Of a DNA stretch of 64,000 nucleotides, positions 49,353-59,004 are shown piece after piece. The stretch is taken from NCBI GenBank assembly GCA_040544425.1, contig JBEONO010000001.1, positions 248,001-312,000 on the forward strand. Direction: 5' to 3'. This DNA comes from Solimicrobium sp040544425 (GTDB lineage: Bacteria; Pseudomonadota; Gammaproteobacteria; Burkholderiales; Burkholderiaceae_D). Within the stretch, counting starts at the first letter, position 1. Every line of letters begins with the position of its first letter. The notes beneath the pieces were generated by a model, which was given only the letters and a program-made list of their open reading frames with translations, did no database searches and had not been told where the DNA came from. The translations under genes and the position numbers were made by a program.

Positions 49353-52300
49353 TCATGACATAAAACAGCACCGGCATCACAAACAAGACCAGCGGCAACT
49401 GAAAGATCAGTCCGGAGATAATTGCAATAGCCAGCGGCTGTTGCATTTCCGAGCCCTGACCGATCGCCAGCGCCAGCGGCAACAGGGTCAGAATCGCGGC
49501 CAGCGTGGTCATCGTGATCGGGCGCATCCGGTTCAAACCTGCGTTGACAATCGCGCCCGGCAGTTCTTCCTGCCCGACCAGCTCCTGCTGTTCCGAGAAA
49601 TAGAAAATCGCCACTTCGGTGACCATCCCGATAATCATGGTCATGCCCATCATGGCCGAGATATTCAATTCGGTCTTGGTAATCCACAGGCCGATGAACA
49701 CCGTCGAGACCGCCAGCAAGGCGGTAATCAGAATCGAGATCGCCAGTCTGAAACTTTCATACATGAACAGCAGCAGCAGGAACACCAGCGTACTTGCCGC
49801 AGCAAATACCGCCATCAGGCCTTTAAAGGCGATCTGCTGTTGTTCATACAGTCCGCCCAGCAGATAGTAACTGTCCTTGGGCAGCATCTTGTCCTGCACC
49901 AGCGCCTGTTTCACATCGGCGATCACCGAACCGAGATCGCGGCCGCTGATCCTGCCGGTCACCGCGACCATGCGCTTTAAGTCTTCCCGGTCGATCTGCG
50001 GCTGGCCAATCACGGCGGAAATGGTCGCGACCCGGTGTAACGGGAAGAGGTGACCGTCCGGCGCACGGATCATCAGATTGGCAAGATCGGTATCGGAATT
50101 TCTGACCGACTTTGGCACCCACACCCGCACCCCGATCATCTTGACGCCACTGGCGATTTGCGTGGCCACCGTGCCGCTCAACATGCCCTCGAGATTTTTG
50201 GTGATGGCATCCGCATCCATGCCTTCGGCGGCAGCTTTCGTTGCATCGACATGGACCTCCAGCGCATCACCGGCCGGGTTAATGCCGTTCTTGACATCGA
50301 CCACACCCGAGATTTTTGCGATACGTGCCGCAACCTTGTTGGCAACGGCGGCCAGTTGCTCGGGATTATCCGAAAACAATTTGATTTCGATCGGCTGGGG
50401 CACGGCGGTCAGATCACCGATCAGGTCTTCCATCAATTGCGCCATTTCGATTTTCAGGCCAGGCACTGTCGATTCCACTTTCGTGCGGATATCGTCCATG
50501 ACTTCATCGACCGGACGACGCGGCAATTTTTTGAGACGAATAAAAAAGTCCCCTTCATTGGCTTCGCTCAGTCCGCCACCCAGACCGGTGCCGGTGCGCC
50601 GCGAATAGGTTTCTACGTCGGGCGTGGCTTTGATAATTGTTTCAACCTGACGCAGCAGCCGGTCGGTTTCTGACAGAGCAGTACCCGGTGCGCTGCGGTA
50701 ATCCAGAACGAAACCGCCTTCATCCATGGAGGGCATGAATCCCGATCCGACATGCTGATACGCAATCACGCCGACAATTAACATCGGAATCAGACCAGCC
50801 AACAGCCACAGCGGACGCGCCAGCAAAGTCTGCATCAATGAGACGTAATGCGCGTGCAGCCATTTCAACAGGCGCGACTCGGGCTTTTCTTCGGCATCTT
50901 TCAGTTTCAGAAAACGGTCTGCCAGCAAGGGCACAGCCAGCCAGGTGATGATGAACGAAATAAACAAGGCGGCTGCCATGGTCAGCGACAGGGCTTTGAA
51001 AAAGGCTCCGGTCACGCCGCTCAGGAATGCCAGCGGCGCGAAAATAATCAGGGTCGATGCGCTGGAACCGGCCAGCGGTTGCATGAATTCCAGCGAGGCC
51101 TTCATCACCCGTTCGTGAATCTGCCCGTCGCCACCATGCAGGCGGCGCATGATGTGTTCGATCATCACAATCGCATCATCAATGATCAGACCGACGGCGG
51201 CAGCCATGCCGCCCAGCGTCATAATATTGAAACTCATCCCGAGCACATACAGCAGCACGACCGTGGTGGCCAATACCGCGGGCACCACCACAATTGCGAT
51301 CAGTGTGACTTTGAGATTGCGCAGAAACAGCATCAACACGATGGCAGACAGCGCGATGCCGATCAGTACCGCATCACGCACACTGGAGGCCGATTCCAGC
51401 ACCAGCTGGCTTTGGTCATACCAGTTGGAAATCGCCACACCGGGCGGCAACTGGCCGCGCACCGAATCGAGCTTCTGCTTGATGTCATTGACGATCTGCA
51501 CGCTGTTGCTGCCATGCTGCTGGTAGACCGAAAAAATCACCGCGTTCCTGCCGTCGGCGGTGACGCGGGTCCATTCCGGCGTGGTGCTCTGCTCGACCGT
51601 TGCCACGTCACCCAGCCGGATCGTGCCGTTGGCCTGATTTTTGATCACGGTGCGGCGGATCTGCTCGAGGTTCTGCAGGCGGCTGTCGGAAATGGCCAGA
51701 AATAATTTGTAGTGATCTTCCAGACGACCGACCGCGGTAATCACATTCGCGTTGGTCAGTGTCCTGGCCACGTCGTCGAGCGTCAGGTCCAGCGCCCACA
51801 ATTTTTTCGGGTCAACCGTGACCCGGTATTCTTCGACCGCGCCACCGAGCACCTGAATGTGCGAGACACCGTCGATACTGGACAGCAACGGACGCAACTG
51901 ATATTGCGCCAGATCGCGCAGCTGCACCGGTGACAGGCTCTCGGAGGTCAGGCTGTAAGCGGTGATGGGAAAGACGGTCGGGTCCATCAAACGGGTGGCG
52001 ATCTGAATGCCGGCAGGGAGTTGACTTTGGATCTGCGCAATCGCGGCGTTGATCTGCAGGGCCGAGGAGGCCATGTTGCTGCCCCAGTCGAAATTCACCG
52101 AGATCTCGGCACTGCCGCGACTGGTGGTGGAGCGCACTTTGCGCACGCCCGGCACGCGTCGTACCGCTTCCTCAACCGGACGCGTGACCAGCATTTCCAT
52201 TTGCTCGGCCGGTTGGTCACCGGCATCCAGCGTGACTACTGCGCGCGGGAAATCGACCGTGGGAAATAAGGAAACCGGTAATTTAAATGCTGCTACCACG

Positions 52301-52374
52301 CCAGCCAGGGCCAGCATCAGAAATAAAAATAATACCGAGCGCCGGTGCGACTGAATCCACAGACCACTGTTCAT
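49339..52374 (-). CDS. RND-family efflux permease
   Basis: A 1011-aa inner-membrane proton-driven pump of the AcrB/HAE superfamily. It starts with a membrane helix then LPVSLFPTVDFPRAVVTLDA; the TM4 region has DDAIVMIEHIMRR with the acidic pair needed for proton transfer. The two large periplasmic loops and twelve membrane segments are normal. The family comprises multidrug and metal pumps; lacking a clear CusA methionine set, it is more likely an organic-substrate pump, but the substrate cannot be set from sequence. The adaptor gene lies upstream with a 4-base overlap. Confidence 0.92.
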   Translation of the reverse strand: MNSGLWIQSHRRSVLFLFLMLALAGVVAAFKLPVSLFPTVDFPRAVVTLDAGDQPAEQMEMLVTRPVEEAVRRVPGVRKVRSTTSRGSAEISVNFDWGSNMASSALQINAAIAQIQSQLPAGIQIATRLMDPTVFPITAYSLTSESLSPVQLRDLAQYQLRPLLSSIDGVSHIQVLGGAVEEYRVTVDPKKLWALDLTLDDVARTLTNANVITAVGRLEDHYKLFLAISDSRLQNLEQIRRTVIKNQANGTIRLGDVATVEQSTTPEWTRVTADGRNAVIFSVYQQHGSNSVQIVNDIKQKLDSVRGQLPPGVAISNWYDQSQLVLESASSVRDAVLIGIALSAIVLMLFLRNLKVTLIAIVVVPAVLATTVVLLYVLGMSFNIMTLGGMAAAVGLIIDDAIVMIEHIMRRLHGGDGQIHERVMKASLEFMQPLAGSSASTLIIFAPLAFLSGVTGAFFKALSLTMAAALFISFIITWLAVPLLADRFLKLKDAEEKPESRLLKWLHAHYVSLMQTLLARPLWLLAGLIPMLIVGVIAYQHVGSGFMPSMDEGGFVLDYRSAPGTALSETDRLLRQVETIIKATPDVETYSRRTGTGLGGGLSEANEGDFFIRLKKLPRRPVDEVMDDIRTKVESTVPGLKIEMAQLMEDLIGDLTAVPQPIEIKLFSDNPEQLAAVANKVAARIAKISGVVDVKNGINPAGDALEVHVDATKAAAEGMDADAITKNLEGMLSGTVATQIASGVKMIGVRVWVPKSVRNSDTDLANLMIRAPDGHLFPLHRVATISAVIGQPQIDREDLKRMVAVTGRISGRDLGSVIADVKQALVQDKMLPKDSYYLLGGLYEQQQIAFKGLMAVFAAASTLVFLLLLFMYESFRLAISILITALLAVSTVFIGLWITKTELNISAMMGMTMIIGMVTEVAIFYFSEQQELVGQEELPGAIVNAGLNRMRPITMTTLAAILTLLPLALAIGQGSEMQQPLAIAIISGLIFQLPLVLFVMPVLFYVMTKKR

Positions 52375-53438
52375 TTGCCGCTCTCCCGCACGGCCATCTC
52401 GTCTTCCAGTTCATAGTTACCCAACACGACCAGCGGCAGCTTCGGATCGATCTTGCCGTCGATGGCAAAGTGGGTCGCGGTTTCATTGATCTTGGTCACC
52501 TCGACCCGGTGCGCCTTGCCAGCTTCGACCTGAAAAATATACGCACCTTTGTCGTCACTCAAGACCGCCTGACGCGGCGCGAGCCAGGCTTCCTGGTCGC
52601 CGAGGTGGATGGTGCCCTGCACATGCATGCCCGCAACCAGTGCCGCATTGGCCGGCAGTTTGACGATGGCATTGACCAACTGGGATTTCGGGTCGATGAC
52701 ATTTTGTATTTCACTGACCCTGGCTTCGATGGTCTGACTCGCGTCCTGCACCAGCGCAATGCTGACCTTCATGCCGGTCTTGACCAATCGACGCTGACCG
52801 GGCTCTATGCCGAACTGGATGCGCAGCGTGCCGGTTTCACCCAGCGACAGCACGGGAGCACCGGCTGCCAGACGATCACCCTGTGCCGCAGTCAAGGCAG
52901 TGACAACACCATCGACCGGGGCGATCAGGCTGGCGGTGGCGCGGCCGGTGCCCAATTGTTGTTGCGCAGCGAGGGCCGATTCGGCGTCCTGCAGCTGTTT
53001 GCGCGCCGTTTCGAGCTGGGTCTGGGTGACCAGCTTCAGGGTAAACATTTCTTCCGTGCGTTGTAGCTCGGCCCGCGCGAACGTGGCTGCACTGGCTGCC
53101 TGCACATAGCCTGCATTGGCGCTCGGGTCGGTGCTCACTACTGCCAGCGTATCGCCCCGGTGCACCTGCTGACCGGCAAGCACGGCCAGTTGCGTTAATT
53201 GTCCCGGCTGCGGAAAACTGAGCGTATCGGTTTTGCCACTTTGCACATCACCAAAGGCGACCAGACTGGTATCGAGCTTTTGCTGCCCGATCGGCTGGGT
53301 TTTAACCAGCGCACTGACAGGCTCAGGCGCTTCTTCCGGCTTGTCTGCAGTGGCACGGTGCGTCGCCCACCAGGTTGCTGCAGCAGCGGCTGCGACGATG
53401 ACGATGGCCAGCGCGATTAAAGGTTTTTTATTGGTCAT
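52371..53438 (-). CDS. RND efflux periplasmic adaptor (membrane fusion protein)
   Basis: A 355-aa HlyD/AcrA-type adaptor that joins the pump to the outer-membrane channel. Reading from 53438 (MTNKKPLIALAIVIV) gives an N-terminal anchor, then a lipoyl half-motif (LSFPQPGQLTQLAVLAGQQV, GDTLAVVSTD), an alpha-hairpin, and the second lipoyl half (APVDGVVTALTAAQGDRLAAG). The start overlaps the end of the channel gene by 11 bases, and the stop overlaps the pump start, making a compact three-gene operon. Confidence 0.92.
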   Translation of the reverse strand: MTNKKPLIALAIVIVAAAAAATWWATHRATADKPEEAPEPVSALVKTQPIGQQKLDTSLVAFGDVQSGKTDTLSFPQPGQLTQLAVLAGQQVHRGDTLAVVSTDPSANAGYVQAASAATFARAELQRTEEMFTLKLVTQTQLETARKQLQDAESALAAQQQLGTGRATASLIAPVDGVVTALTAAQGDRLAAGAPVLSLGETGTLRIQFGIEPGQRRLVKTGMKVSIALVQDASQTIEARVSEIQNVIDPKSQLVNAIVKLPANAALVAGMHVQGTIHLGDQEAWLAPRQAVLSDDKGAYIFQVEAGKAHRVEVTKINETATHFAIDGKIDPKLPLVVLGNYELEDEMAVRESGK

Positions 53439-54804
53439 GATTGTTATTTTCAGCGGTGCGTTGTAAAGGTAAATCACCACCGATCAAGGCCTGCAACGCG
53501 ATGCGTTGTTCCGTGATCGATTGTTGCAGATTGAGGGCTTCGATTTGTTTGCTCAGCAGGACGCTGTGGGCATTGCTGTAGACGAGGCTGTCGACGATAT
53601 TTTTTTGATAGGCCAGGTCAGCGTGCGCGACTGTCGCCTGATATTGAATCAGCGCCGTTTGGATCTCATCGAGCTGGCGCAGGTTGATATGCTGGTCCTG
53701 CAACAGTTTGTGAATGTCGCTGCTTGCGCTGTTCAGGCGTTGCTGATAATCGTCATGGAGTTTTTCCCGGGTGGCCTGTTCGATGGCGATATTGCCGCGG
53801 TTGCGATTGAACAGCGGTAAATTCAAATTCACGCCGATGCCATTCGAGAAGACGCCGCTGTTGTCGCGGGCTCGGGTAAATCCGACCGTCAGCGAGGGAA
53901 ATTGGGCCAGCAGGGCAGCGCGATAGCGTTCATCCTGCGCGTCAAATCCATAGCGCAGAGCCAGCAGATCCGGACGCTGCGTCGGCAATTGCGCGATGTT
54001 TTGCAGCACTGCCGCCTCATCCAGTTCGGTCAATGAGGCATCATCCTTTAACTCGACCTGCGCATCGGGGGACAGTCCCAGCAGGCTGTTGAAATCATGG
54101 CGGGTCTGATTGATCAGACGTTCCAGATCATTGCTTTGTTTTTGAATGTCCTGCAAGGCGGTGGCATCCGGCAGCCAGGCGTCGTTGCTGATGTAGTTTT
54201 TGTCGAGGGCAATCTGATTATGGTTGACGCGCTGCGTGAACAATTCGCGATTGGTGGCCAGCAGCGCTGCGACCTGCTGCGCGTACACCAATCTGACATA
54301 CAACAGGCGCGCCTGGGCGACCACCTGCCACTCCTGCCAAAGCAGAGTCAGATCAGTCTTTCTGGTTTCCGCCCGCGCCGCCGAATCCAGCGCGTCATGG
54401 GTGATGAGCGCGATCAGGTCATAGCTGATCCCGGCGCTGATTGCCTTGGTCGACCCGGGCCCGCCGGTGTTGGAGATATCGCTGCTCAGCCCCAGTTGCG
54501 GGTCTGGCAAGAGGGCGGAGGAAAACGCCTGCGCCCGGGCGATCCCGGCGTCGTCACGGGCGATCTTCAGATCAGGATTATTCAGCACCGCCACGATCGC
54601 GATATCGTCCATGTCCAGCGGCCCGGTCAGAGTTAAGCGGTGCGAGCGCAGCGAGGTAAACGGGAGCGGGCGCTGCTCGATCACCAGATCGGGGATTTTG
54701 TTTGGAAGTACGGCAGTGGTCGGGAGGGTTTTAGCTTGGTAAACAGCGCAGGCTGGCAGGGAAAAACTGAGTGCACACAGCAGGAGACGGTTCAAACTTA
54801 CCAT
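53428..54804 (-). CDS. TolC-family outer-membrane efflux lipoprotein
   Basis: A 458-aa outer-membrane factor. Start at 54804 (MVSLNRLLLCALSFSL) gives a signal peptide ending in a lipobox (LPAC), so the mature protein is probably lipid-anchored. Two OEP repeats follow, with the typical AVLNNPDLKIARDDAGIARA start and ALRYGFDAQDERYRAALLAQFPSLTVG. First gene of the RND operon. Confidence 0.9.
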   Translation of the reverse strand: MVSLNRLLLCALSFSLPACAVYQAKTLPTTAVLPNKIPDLVIEQRPLPFTSLRSHRLTLTGPLDMDDIAIVAVLNNPDLKIARDDAGIARAQAFSSALLPDPQLGLSSDISNTGGPGSTKAISAGISYDLIALITHDALDSAARAETRKTDLTLLWQEWQVVAQARLLYVRLVYAQQVAALLATNRELFTQRVNHNQIALDKNYISNDAWLPDATALQDIQKQSNDLERLINQTRHDFNSLLGLSPDAQVELKDDASLTELDEAAVLQNIAQLPTQRPDLLALRYGFDAQDERYRAALLAQFPSLTVGFTRARDNSGVFSNGIGVNLNLPLFNRNRGNIAIEQATREKLHDDYQQRLNSASSDIHKLLQDQHINLRQLDEIQTALIQYQATVAHADLAYQKNIVDSLVYSNAHSVLLSKQIEALNLQQSITEQRIALQALIGGDLPLQRTAENNNHDQ

Positions 54805-55040
54805 AGGTGACCCAAGAAAAATCAAAGAATGTCGGCCATCTTACAGGCAAACCTGCTCGTGTCGATGTTGACGTGCCTTGCATCTTAATGGAAATCAATT
54901 AGGGAAAACTTAGCGTGGCAGAGTTGCCGGGCAGTCGGCTTGGCTGGACATGTTGTATCGGCAACGTTAATATTTCTGGTCAACGCGCCGTGAACTGTGC
55001 GCCCGACGCGCGTTTTCAAGGCGTCCGGGCGACCCGTCGC

Positions 55041-55125
55041 TCCCGCGGGTTCAGGCGGGAGCCCAGTGTCGTAGTGCAGTGGTCTGCAACCAAACGACAC
55101 CAGGTTCCCGCCTGAACCCGCGGGA
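55041..55125. repeat. Large REP-like hairpin upstream of higA
   Basis: Perfect 20-bp arms at 55041-55060 and 55106-55125 (CCCGCGGGTTCAGGCGGG and its complement) enclose a second pairing, GTGTCGT with ACGACAC. The GC-rich 85-base structure resembles interspersed REP/MITE elements common in betaproteobacteria. It occupies the position where a higB toxin gene would be expected. Confidence 0.75.
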
Positions 55126-55186
55126 ACGACAAAATATCAGATAAACGGAAGTGAAAATTATTGATTATCACCAGCAGCAAACCATG

Positions 55187-55500
55187 ATGAAAAAATTGGA
55201 AGAAATTCATCCAGGCGAAATTTTTAACGAAGAATTTCTCAAGCCTATGGGGATTACCAGTTCTCGCCTGGCTGCTGACATCGATGTACCGACCAGCAGA
55301 ATCAGTGAGATTATAAACAGGCGTCGTCCGATTACGGTTGATACCGCGATGCGGCTGGCTGTGTTTTTTAATATGGAGGCGCGTTTCTGGTTGAATCTTC
55401 AATCTGACTATGATGTGCGCATCGCTGAAACTCACTTGCAGATAAGTTGCTTCCTGAAATGAAAAGCCGCATTCGAAAATTTGAATTTGCACCGGCTTAA
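55187..55500 (+). pseudogene. higA: HigA-type antitoxin with 3' frameshift, no HigB seen
   Basis: The protein is a HigA/VapI-like HTH antitoxin: EIHPGEIFNEEFLKPMGITS, then the helix-turn-helix SRLAADIDVPTSRISEIINR and VDTAMRLAVFFNMEARFWLN. The frame as read ends at 55462 after DVRIAETHLQ with an atypical tail (ISCFLK). Shifting by one base at 55438-55441 restores a family-like end (DKLLPEMKSRIRKFEFAPA, stop 55498-55500). A single lost base explains both frames. The upstream GTG at 55151 could be an alternative start. No toxin gene is found nearby. Confidence 0.75.
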
Positions 55501-55577
55501 AGTCGATCATGCCAGTCAAAAAATAATGCCAATAAACGGACGTGGCATCCGTTTATTGGCAGCAGTAAAGCGATTGA

Positions 55578-57761
55578 TTAACGCAGATCGAAACGATCCA
55601 GATTCATCACCTTGTCCCAGACTTTCACAAAGTCATGCGTGAACTTTTCCTGGGCATCGCTGCTTGCATACACTTCCGCCAAAGCGCGCAGTTGCGAGTT
55701 CGAGCCGAACACCAGATCAACAATCGTGCCGGTCCATTTGACTTCTCCGCTGCTGCGGCTCTTGCCTTCCAGAGTACCCGGACCAGCTTTCTGCCAGCTT
55801 GTACTCATGTCGAGCAAATTGACGAAATAGTCATTGGTCAAGGCATCGGTTTTCCTGGTAAATACGCCGTGAGCGGTATGGGCGACATTGATATTCAAGG
55901 CACGCAGACCACCTAGCAGCACTGTCATTTCCGGTGCTGTCAGTGTCAACAACTGCGCTTTGTCGAGCAACAGTTCGGCAGCGTGTTCTTCCAGTCCATG
56001 GCTGATGTAATTGCGGAAGCCGTCTGCAGCCGGTTCCAGGAAGGCAAACGATTCCACATCAGTTTGTGCCTGCGACGCGTCAGTGCGGCCCGGTGCAAAC
56101 GGCACCTTCACCACCTGACCGGCATTTTTGGCCGCTGCTTCGATTGCCGCGCAACCGCCCAGCACGATCAGATCAGCGAGCGACACCTGTTTGCCCTTGG
56201 TGCTGTTGAATTTGCTCTGAATCTCTTCCAGCTTGTGCAGCACTTTTGCCAGTTGGGCCGGCTGGTTGACCGCCCAATCCTTTTGCGGTGCCAGACGAAT
56301 CCGCGCTCCATTGGCACCACCACGCTTGTCGCTGCCACGGAATGTGGAAGCCGACGCCCACGCAGTGCTCACCAGTTGCGAGATCGACAGACCGGAAGCC
56401 AGCAATTCGGTTTTCAGGCTGACGATGTCGCGTTCATCGATCAAGGCTGGACCGGCATCCGGAATCGGATCCTGCCAGATCAGCTCCTCTGTTGGTACCA
56501 ACGGACCGAGGTAACGGGCGATCGGTCCCATATCGCGGTGAGTCAGCTTGTACCAGGCACGCGCGAAGGCATCGGCGAACTGGTCCGGATGATCATGAAA
56601 ACGCTTCGAGATTTTTTCGTAAGCGGGGTCGGCACGCAGCGCAATATCGGTGGTCAGCATCGCCGGTGCATGACGCTTGCCTGGATCATGCGCGTCCGGG
56701 ACGGTATTGGCACCGCCACCATTTTTCGGCGTCCACTGATGAGCGCCTGCCGGACTTTTGGTCAGCTCCCATTCGTAGCCGAACAGATTTTCAAAATAGT
56801 TATTGCCCCATTGGGTAGGCGTGGTGGTCCAGGTCACTTCCAGACCGCTGCTGATGGTATCGCCACCTTTGCCGCTGCCGAAACTGCTTTTCCAGCCCAG
56901 ACCCTGCTGTTCGATGCCAGCTGCTTCCGGCTCGGGGCCGACCAGTTTCGCATCGCCCGCGCCGTGGGTCTTGCCGAATGTGTGACCTCCGGCAATCAGC
57001 GCCACTGTCTCTTCATCATTCATCGCCATGCGCGCAAAAGTTTCGCGGATATCACGGGCTGAGGCCAGCGGATCGGGATTGCCGTTAGGGCCTTCCGGAT
57101 TGACGTAGATCAGACCCATCTGCACGGCAGCCAGCGGGTTTTCCAACTCACGGTCACCGGTATAGCGTTGGTCGGCCAGCCAGGTTGATTCCGGTCCCCA
57201 GTAAATATCTTCTTCTGGTTCCCAGATGTCTTCACGTCCGCCGCCAAAACCAAAGGTCTTGAAGCCCATCGATTCGAGCGCGACATTGCCGGTCAGGATC
57301 ATCAGATCTGCCCAGGAAATCTTCTTGCCGTATTTTTGTTTGATCGGCCACAGCAGTCTGCGCGCCTTGTCGAGATTGACGTTGTCCGGCCAGCTGTTGA
57401 TCGGAGCAAAACGCTGGTTGCCGGTACCTGCGCCGCCGCGTCCGTCGGAGACCCGATAAGTCCCGGAGCTGTGCCAGGCCATGCGCACGAACAAGGGACC
57501 ATAGTGACCGAAATCGGCCGGCCACCAATCCTGGGAATCATGCATCAGGGCGTGCAGGTCCTTGATGACCGCATCGAGGTCCAGGCTTTTGAATTCTTCT
57601 GCATAGTTGAACTGTTCGCCCATCGGGTCGGACCTGGACGAGTGCTGACTCAGGATCTTCAGGTTCAGCTGGTTCGGCCACCAGTTGGCATTCGATCGTG
57701 CACTGGCGCTGGCCTGGTTGATCGCGCCGGATGAAAAGGGACATTTTGCTTCAGTTGACAT
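55578..57761 (-). CDS. katG: Catalase-peroxidase KatG
   Basis: A bifunctional haem catalase-peroxidase of 727 aa. The distal triad is in VRMAWHSSGTYR (Arg, Trp, His); the covalent Met-Tyr-Trp adduct is possible from that Trp, Tyr in IYVNPEGPNGNPDP, and Met in ARMAMNDEETVALIAGG. The proximal His is in GGHTFGKTHG. The second, inactive peroxidase-like half ends normally. An OxyR-like site lies about 70-106 bases upstream, which fits peroxide induction. Confidence 0.97.
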   Translation of the reverse strand: MSTEAKCPFSSGAINQASASARSNANWWPNQLNLKILSQHSSRSDPMGEQFNYAEEFKSLDLDAVIKDLHALMHDSQDWWPADFGHYGPLFVRMAWHSSGTYRVSDGRGGAGTGNQRFAPINSWPDNVNLDKARRLLWPIKQKYGKKISWADLMILTGNVALESMGFKTFGFGGGREDIWEPEEDIYWGPESTWLADQRYTGDRELENPLAAVQMGLIYVNPEGPNGNPDPLASARDIRETFARMAMNDEETVALIAGGHTFGKTHGAGDAKLVGPEPEAAGIEQQGLGWKSSFGSGKGGDTISSGLEVTWTTTPTQWGNNYFENLFGYEWELTKSPAGAHQWTPKNGGGANTVPDAHDPGKRHAPAMLTTDIALRADPAYEKISKRFHDHPDQFADAFARAWYKLTHRDMGPIARYLGPLVPTEELIWQDPIPDAGPALIDERDIVSLKTELLASGLSISQLVSTAWASASTFRGSDKRGGANGARIRLAPQKDWAVNQPAQLAKVLHKLEEIQSKFNSTKGKQVSLADLIVLGGCAAIEAAAKNAGQVVKVPFAPGRTDASQAQTDVESFAFLEPAADGFRNYISHGLEEHAAELLLDKAQLLTLTAPEMTVLLGGLRALNINVAHTAHGVFTRKTDALTNDYFVNLLDMSTSWQKAGPGTLEGKSRSSGEVKWTGTIVDLVFGSNSQLRALAEVYASSDAQEKFTHDFVKVWDKVMNLDRFDLR

Positions 57762-57830
57762 GGCTCACTCCTTGGGTAATTGGGAACTGACTACGAAATC
57801 GATTGTAAAGTCTGCAAGTCGATTGTCAAA

Positions 57831-57867
57831 ACAAATTATATTTATGAAATTAATAGGGATTGGCTAT
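57831..57867. promoter_or_regulatory. Candidate OxyR site upstream of katG
   Basis: ATAG-N7-CTAT is perfect at 57853-57867, and a TTAT at 57842-57845 continues the seven-base periodicity of the OxyR tetramer site; the outermost quarter is poor. It lies 70-106 bases before the katG start. Confidence 0.55.
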
Positions 57868-58127
57868 AGCCCCTGTGGGTAGAACTGGACTTGACTGGGA
57901 CTGTGAGTACAGGTGGATTTTTTAATGCTGTGCGGAGATGGCATACCTATTTTCCGGATGACGTGCCCGGACCGGCAATGCTGCAATGCCGTTGTTTAAA
58001 TGGAGTTAAATCGAATTTTCTGTTTGATTTTTGAATTGATGTCGTACGCTTAATTCGTATTATGTGATTGACCTTGCAAATTTCGATCGGTATATTGGCT
58101 GTAAATAAGTTTTCAAGAAAGTTTTGA
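57868..58127. other. Intergenic region between katG and the HEPN/MNT pair
   Basis: About 260 bases without a supportable gene, presumably holding the divergent promoters. Confidence 0.35.
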
Positions 58128-58415
58128 ATGCGCATTTCAGACAAGACTGCTCATATTCTGACAAGTCTGGCTAAAAAATATTTTGGCGCGGATGCCCCGG
58201 TTCGACTTTTCGGTTCACGCACAAATGATCATGTCCGTGGCGGTGATATCGACATTCATATAATCGCGCCGAACTCAACGTTTCGAGATGAAATCTCTTT
58301 CCTCGCAGAAGTTGAACGTCAACTTGATGAGCGGGTTGATCTTAGAGTGCTTCGGGAGTCAACGTTATTAATCGATGAAGTCGCTATTAGTGAAGGAATA
58401 CTTCTGCATGGATAA
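58128..58415 (+). CDS. MNT-domain nucleotidyltransferase antitoxin (MntA-like)
   Basis: A 95-aa minimal nucleotidyltransferase. VRLFGSRTNDHVRGGDIDIHI contains the GS...DxD catalytic motif, and VDLRVL the third acidic strand. In type VII toxin-antitoxin systems such enzymes inactivate the HEPN toxin by adding AMP to it. The stop overlaps the start of the HEPN gene (ATGGATAA). Confidence 0.85.
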   Translation: MRISDKTAHILTSLAKKYFGADAPVRLFGSRTNDHVRGGDIDIHIIAPNSTFRDEISFLAEVERQLDERVDLRVLRESTLLIDEVAISEGILLHG

Positions 58416-58992
58416 CAGGCTATCAGCTATTTTAAAGTCAAAGATTGAGGTGATTGCTGTTGTCGCTGATCGACTTGCTCGTTCAGTGTTGAAGGCAAGA
58501 ACACTAAATCTTGAATCGTTGGACATTAACAGAGTCAGGTCGTTGACTGATGACGAAATTGACGTCATTGACGCGTATATATTTCGCTATGGTTCGCTAA
58601 TTTCAAATATTCAGGATTCAGTCTTTAAAGCGATTGGCGATCTGGAAGAAGAACCTGTTGCCGATATGAGTAATCGCGACAAAACGAATCTCATGGAGCG
58701 CATCGGAGCGTTGCCATCTGCTGAACACTTTTCAATTCTTGCGGTACTAAGAAACAAGTTGATGCACACTTATCCGGAAGAAGCGCAAAAACAGCTTGAA
58801 CGGATCAATTTCATTACGGGCGAATCTCCCAGGCTATTGGAAATGTTTGTCAGCATTGTGAAATACGCGGAGAAATTTGGAATCTTCATTTCATTGGCAG
58901 AATTTAAAAATATCACAATGGTTTGCAGCGCAGCTTGTGAACGGTGCCATTCAAATCCGTGTGTATGTAGCAAACCCCGAAGCCCCAGCTAA
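58408..58992 (+). CDS. HEPN-domain toxin (HepT-like)
   Basis: A 194-aa helical protein read from the ATG at 58408, overlapping the MNT gene. It carries the full HEPN RNase motif Rx4HxY (RNKLMHTY) near residue 123, the hallmark of HepT toxins, whose Tyr is the AMP-accepting residue. The C-terminus is unusual for HepT, with a cysteine cluster (CSAACERCHSNPCVC) that could bind metal. The pair forms a type VII HEPN/MNT module; an ISL3-type transposase follows 12 bases later. Confidence 0.85.
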   Translation: MDNRLSAILKSKIEVIAVVADRLARSVLKARTLNLESLDINRVRSLTDDEIDVIDAYIFRYGSLISNIQDSVFKAIGDLEEEPVADMSNRDKTNLMERIGALPSAEHFSILAVLRNKLMHTYPEEAQKQLERINFITGESPRLLEMFVSIVKYAEKFGIFISLAEFKNITMVCSAACERCHSNPCVCSKPRSPS

Positions 58993-59004
58993 GCCCTCGA
59001 TTCG

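Noticed and set aside
53199..53466. Plus-strand frames within the RND operon
   Set aside because: These and other long antisense frames mirror GC-rich codon bias of the real minus-strand genes and lack ribosome sites or family motifs.
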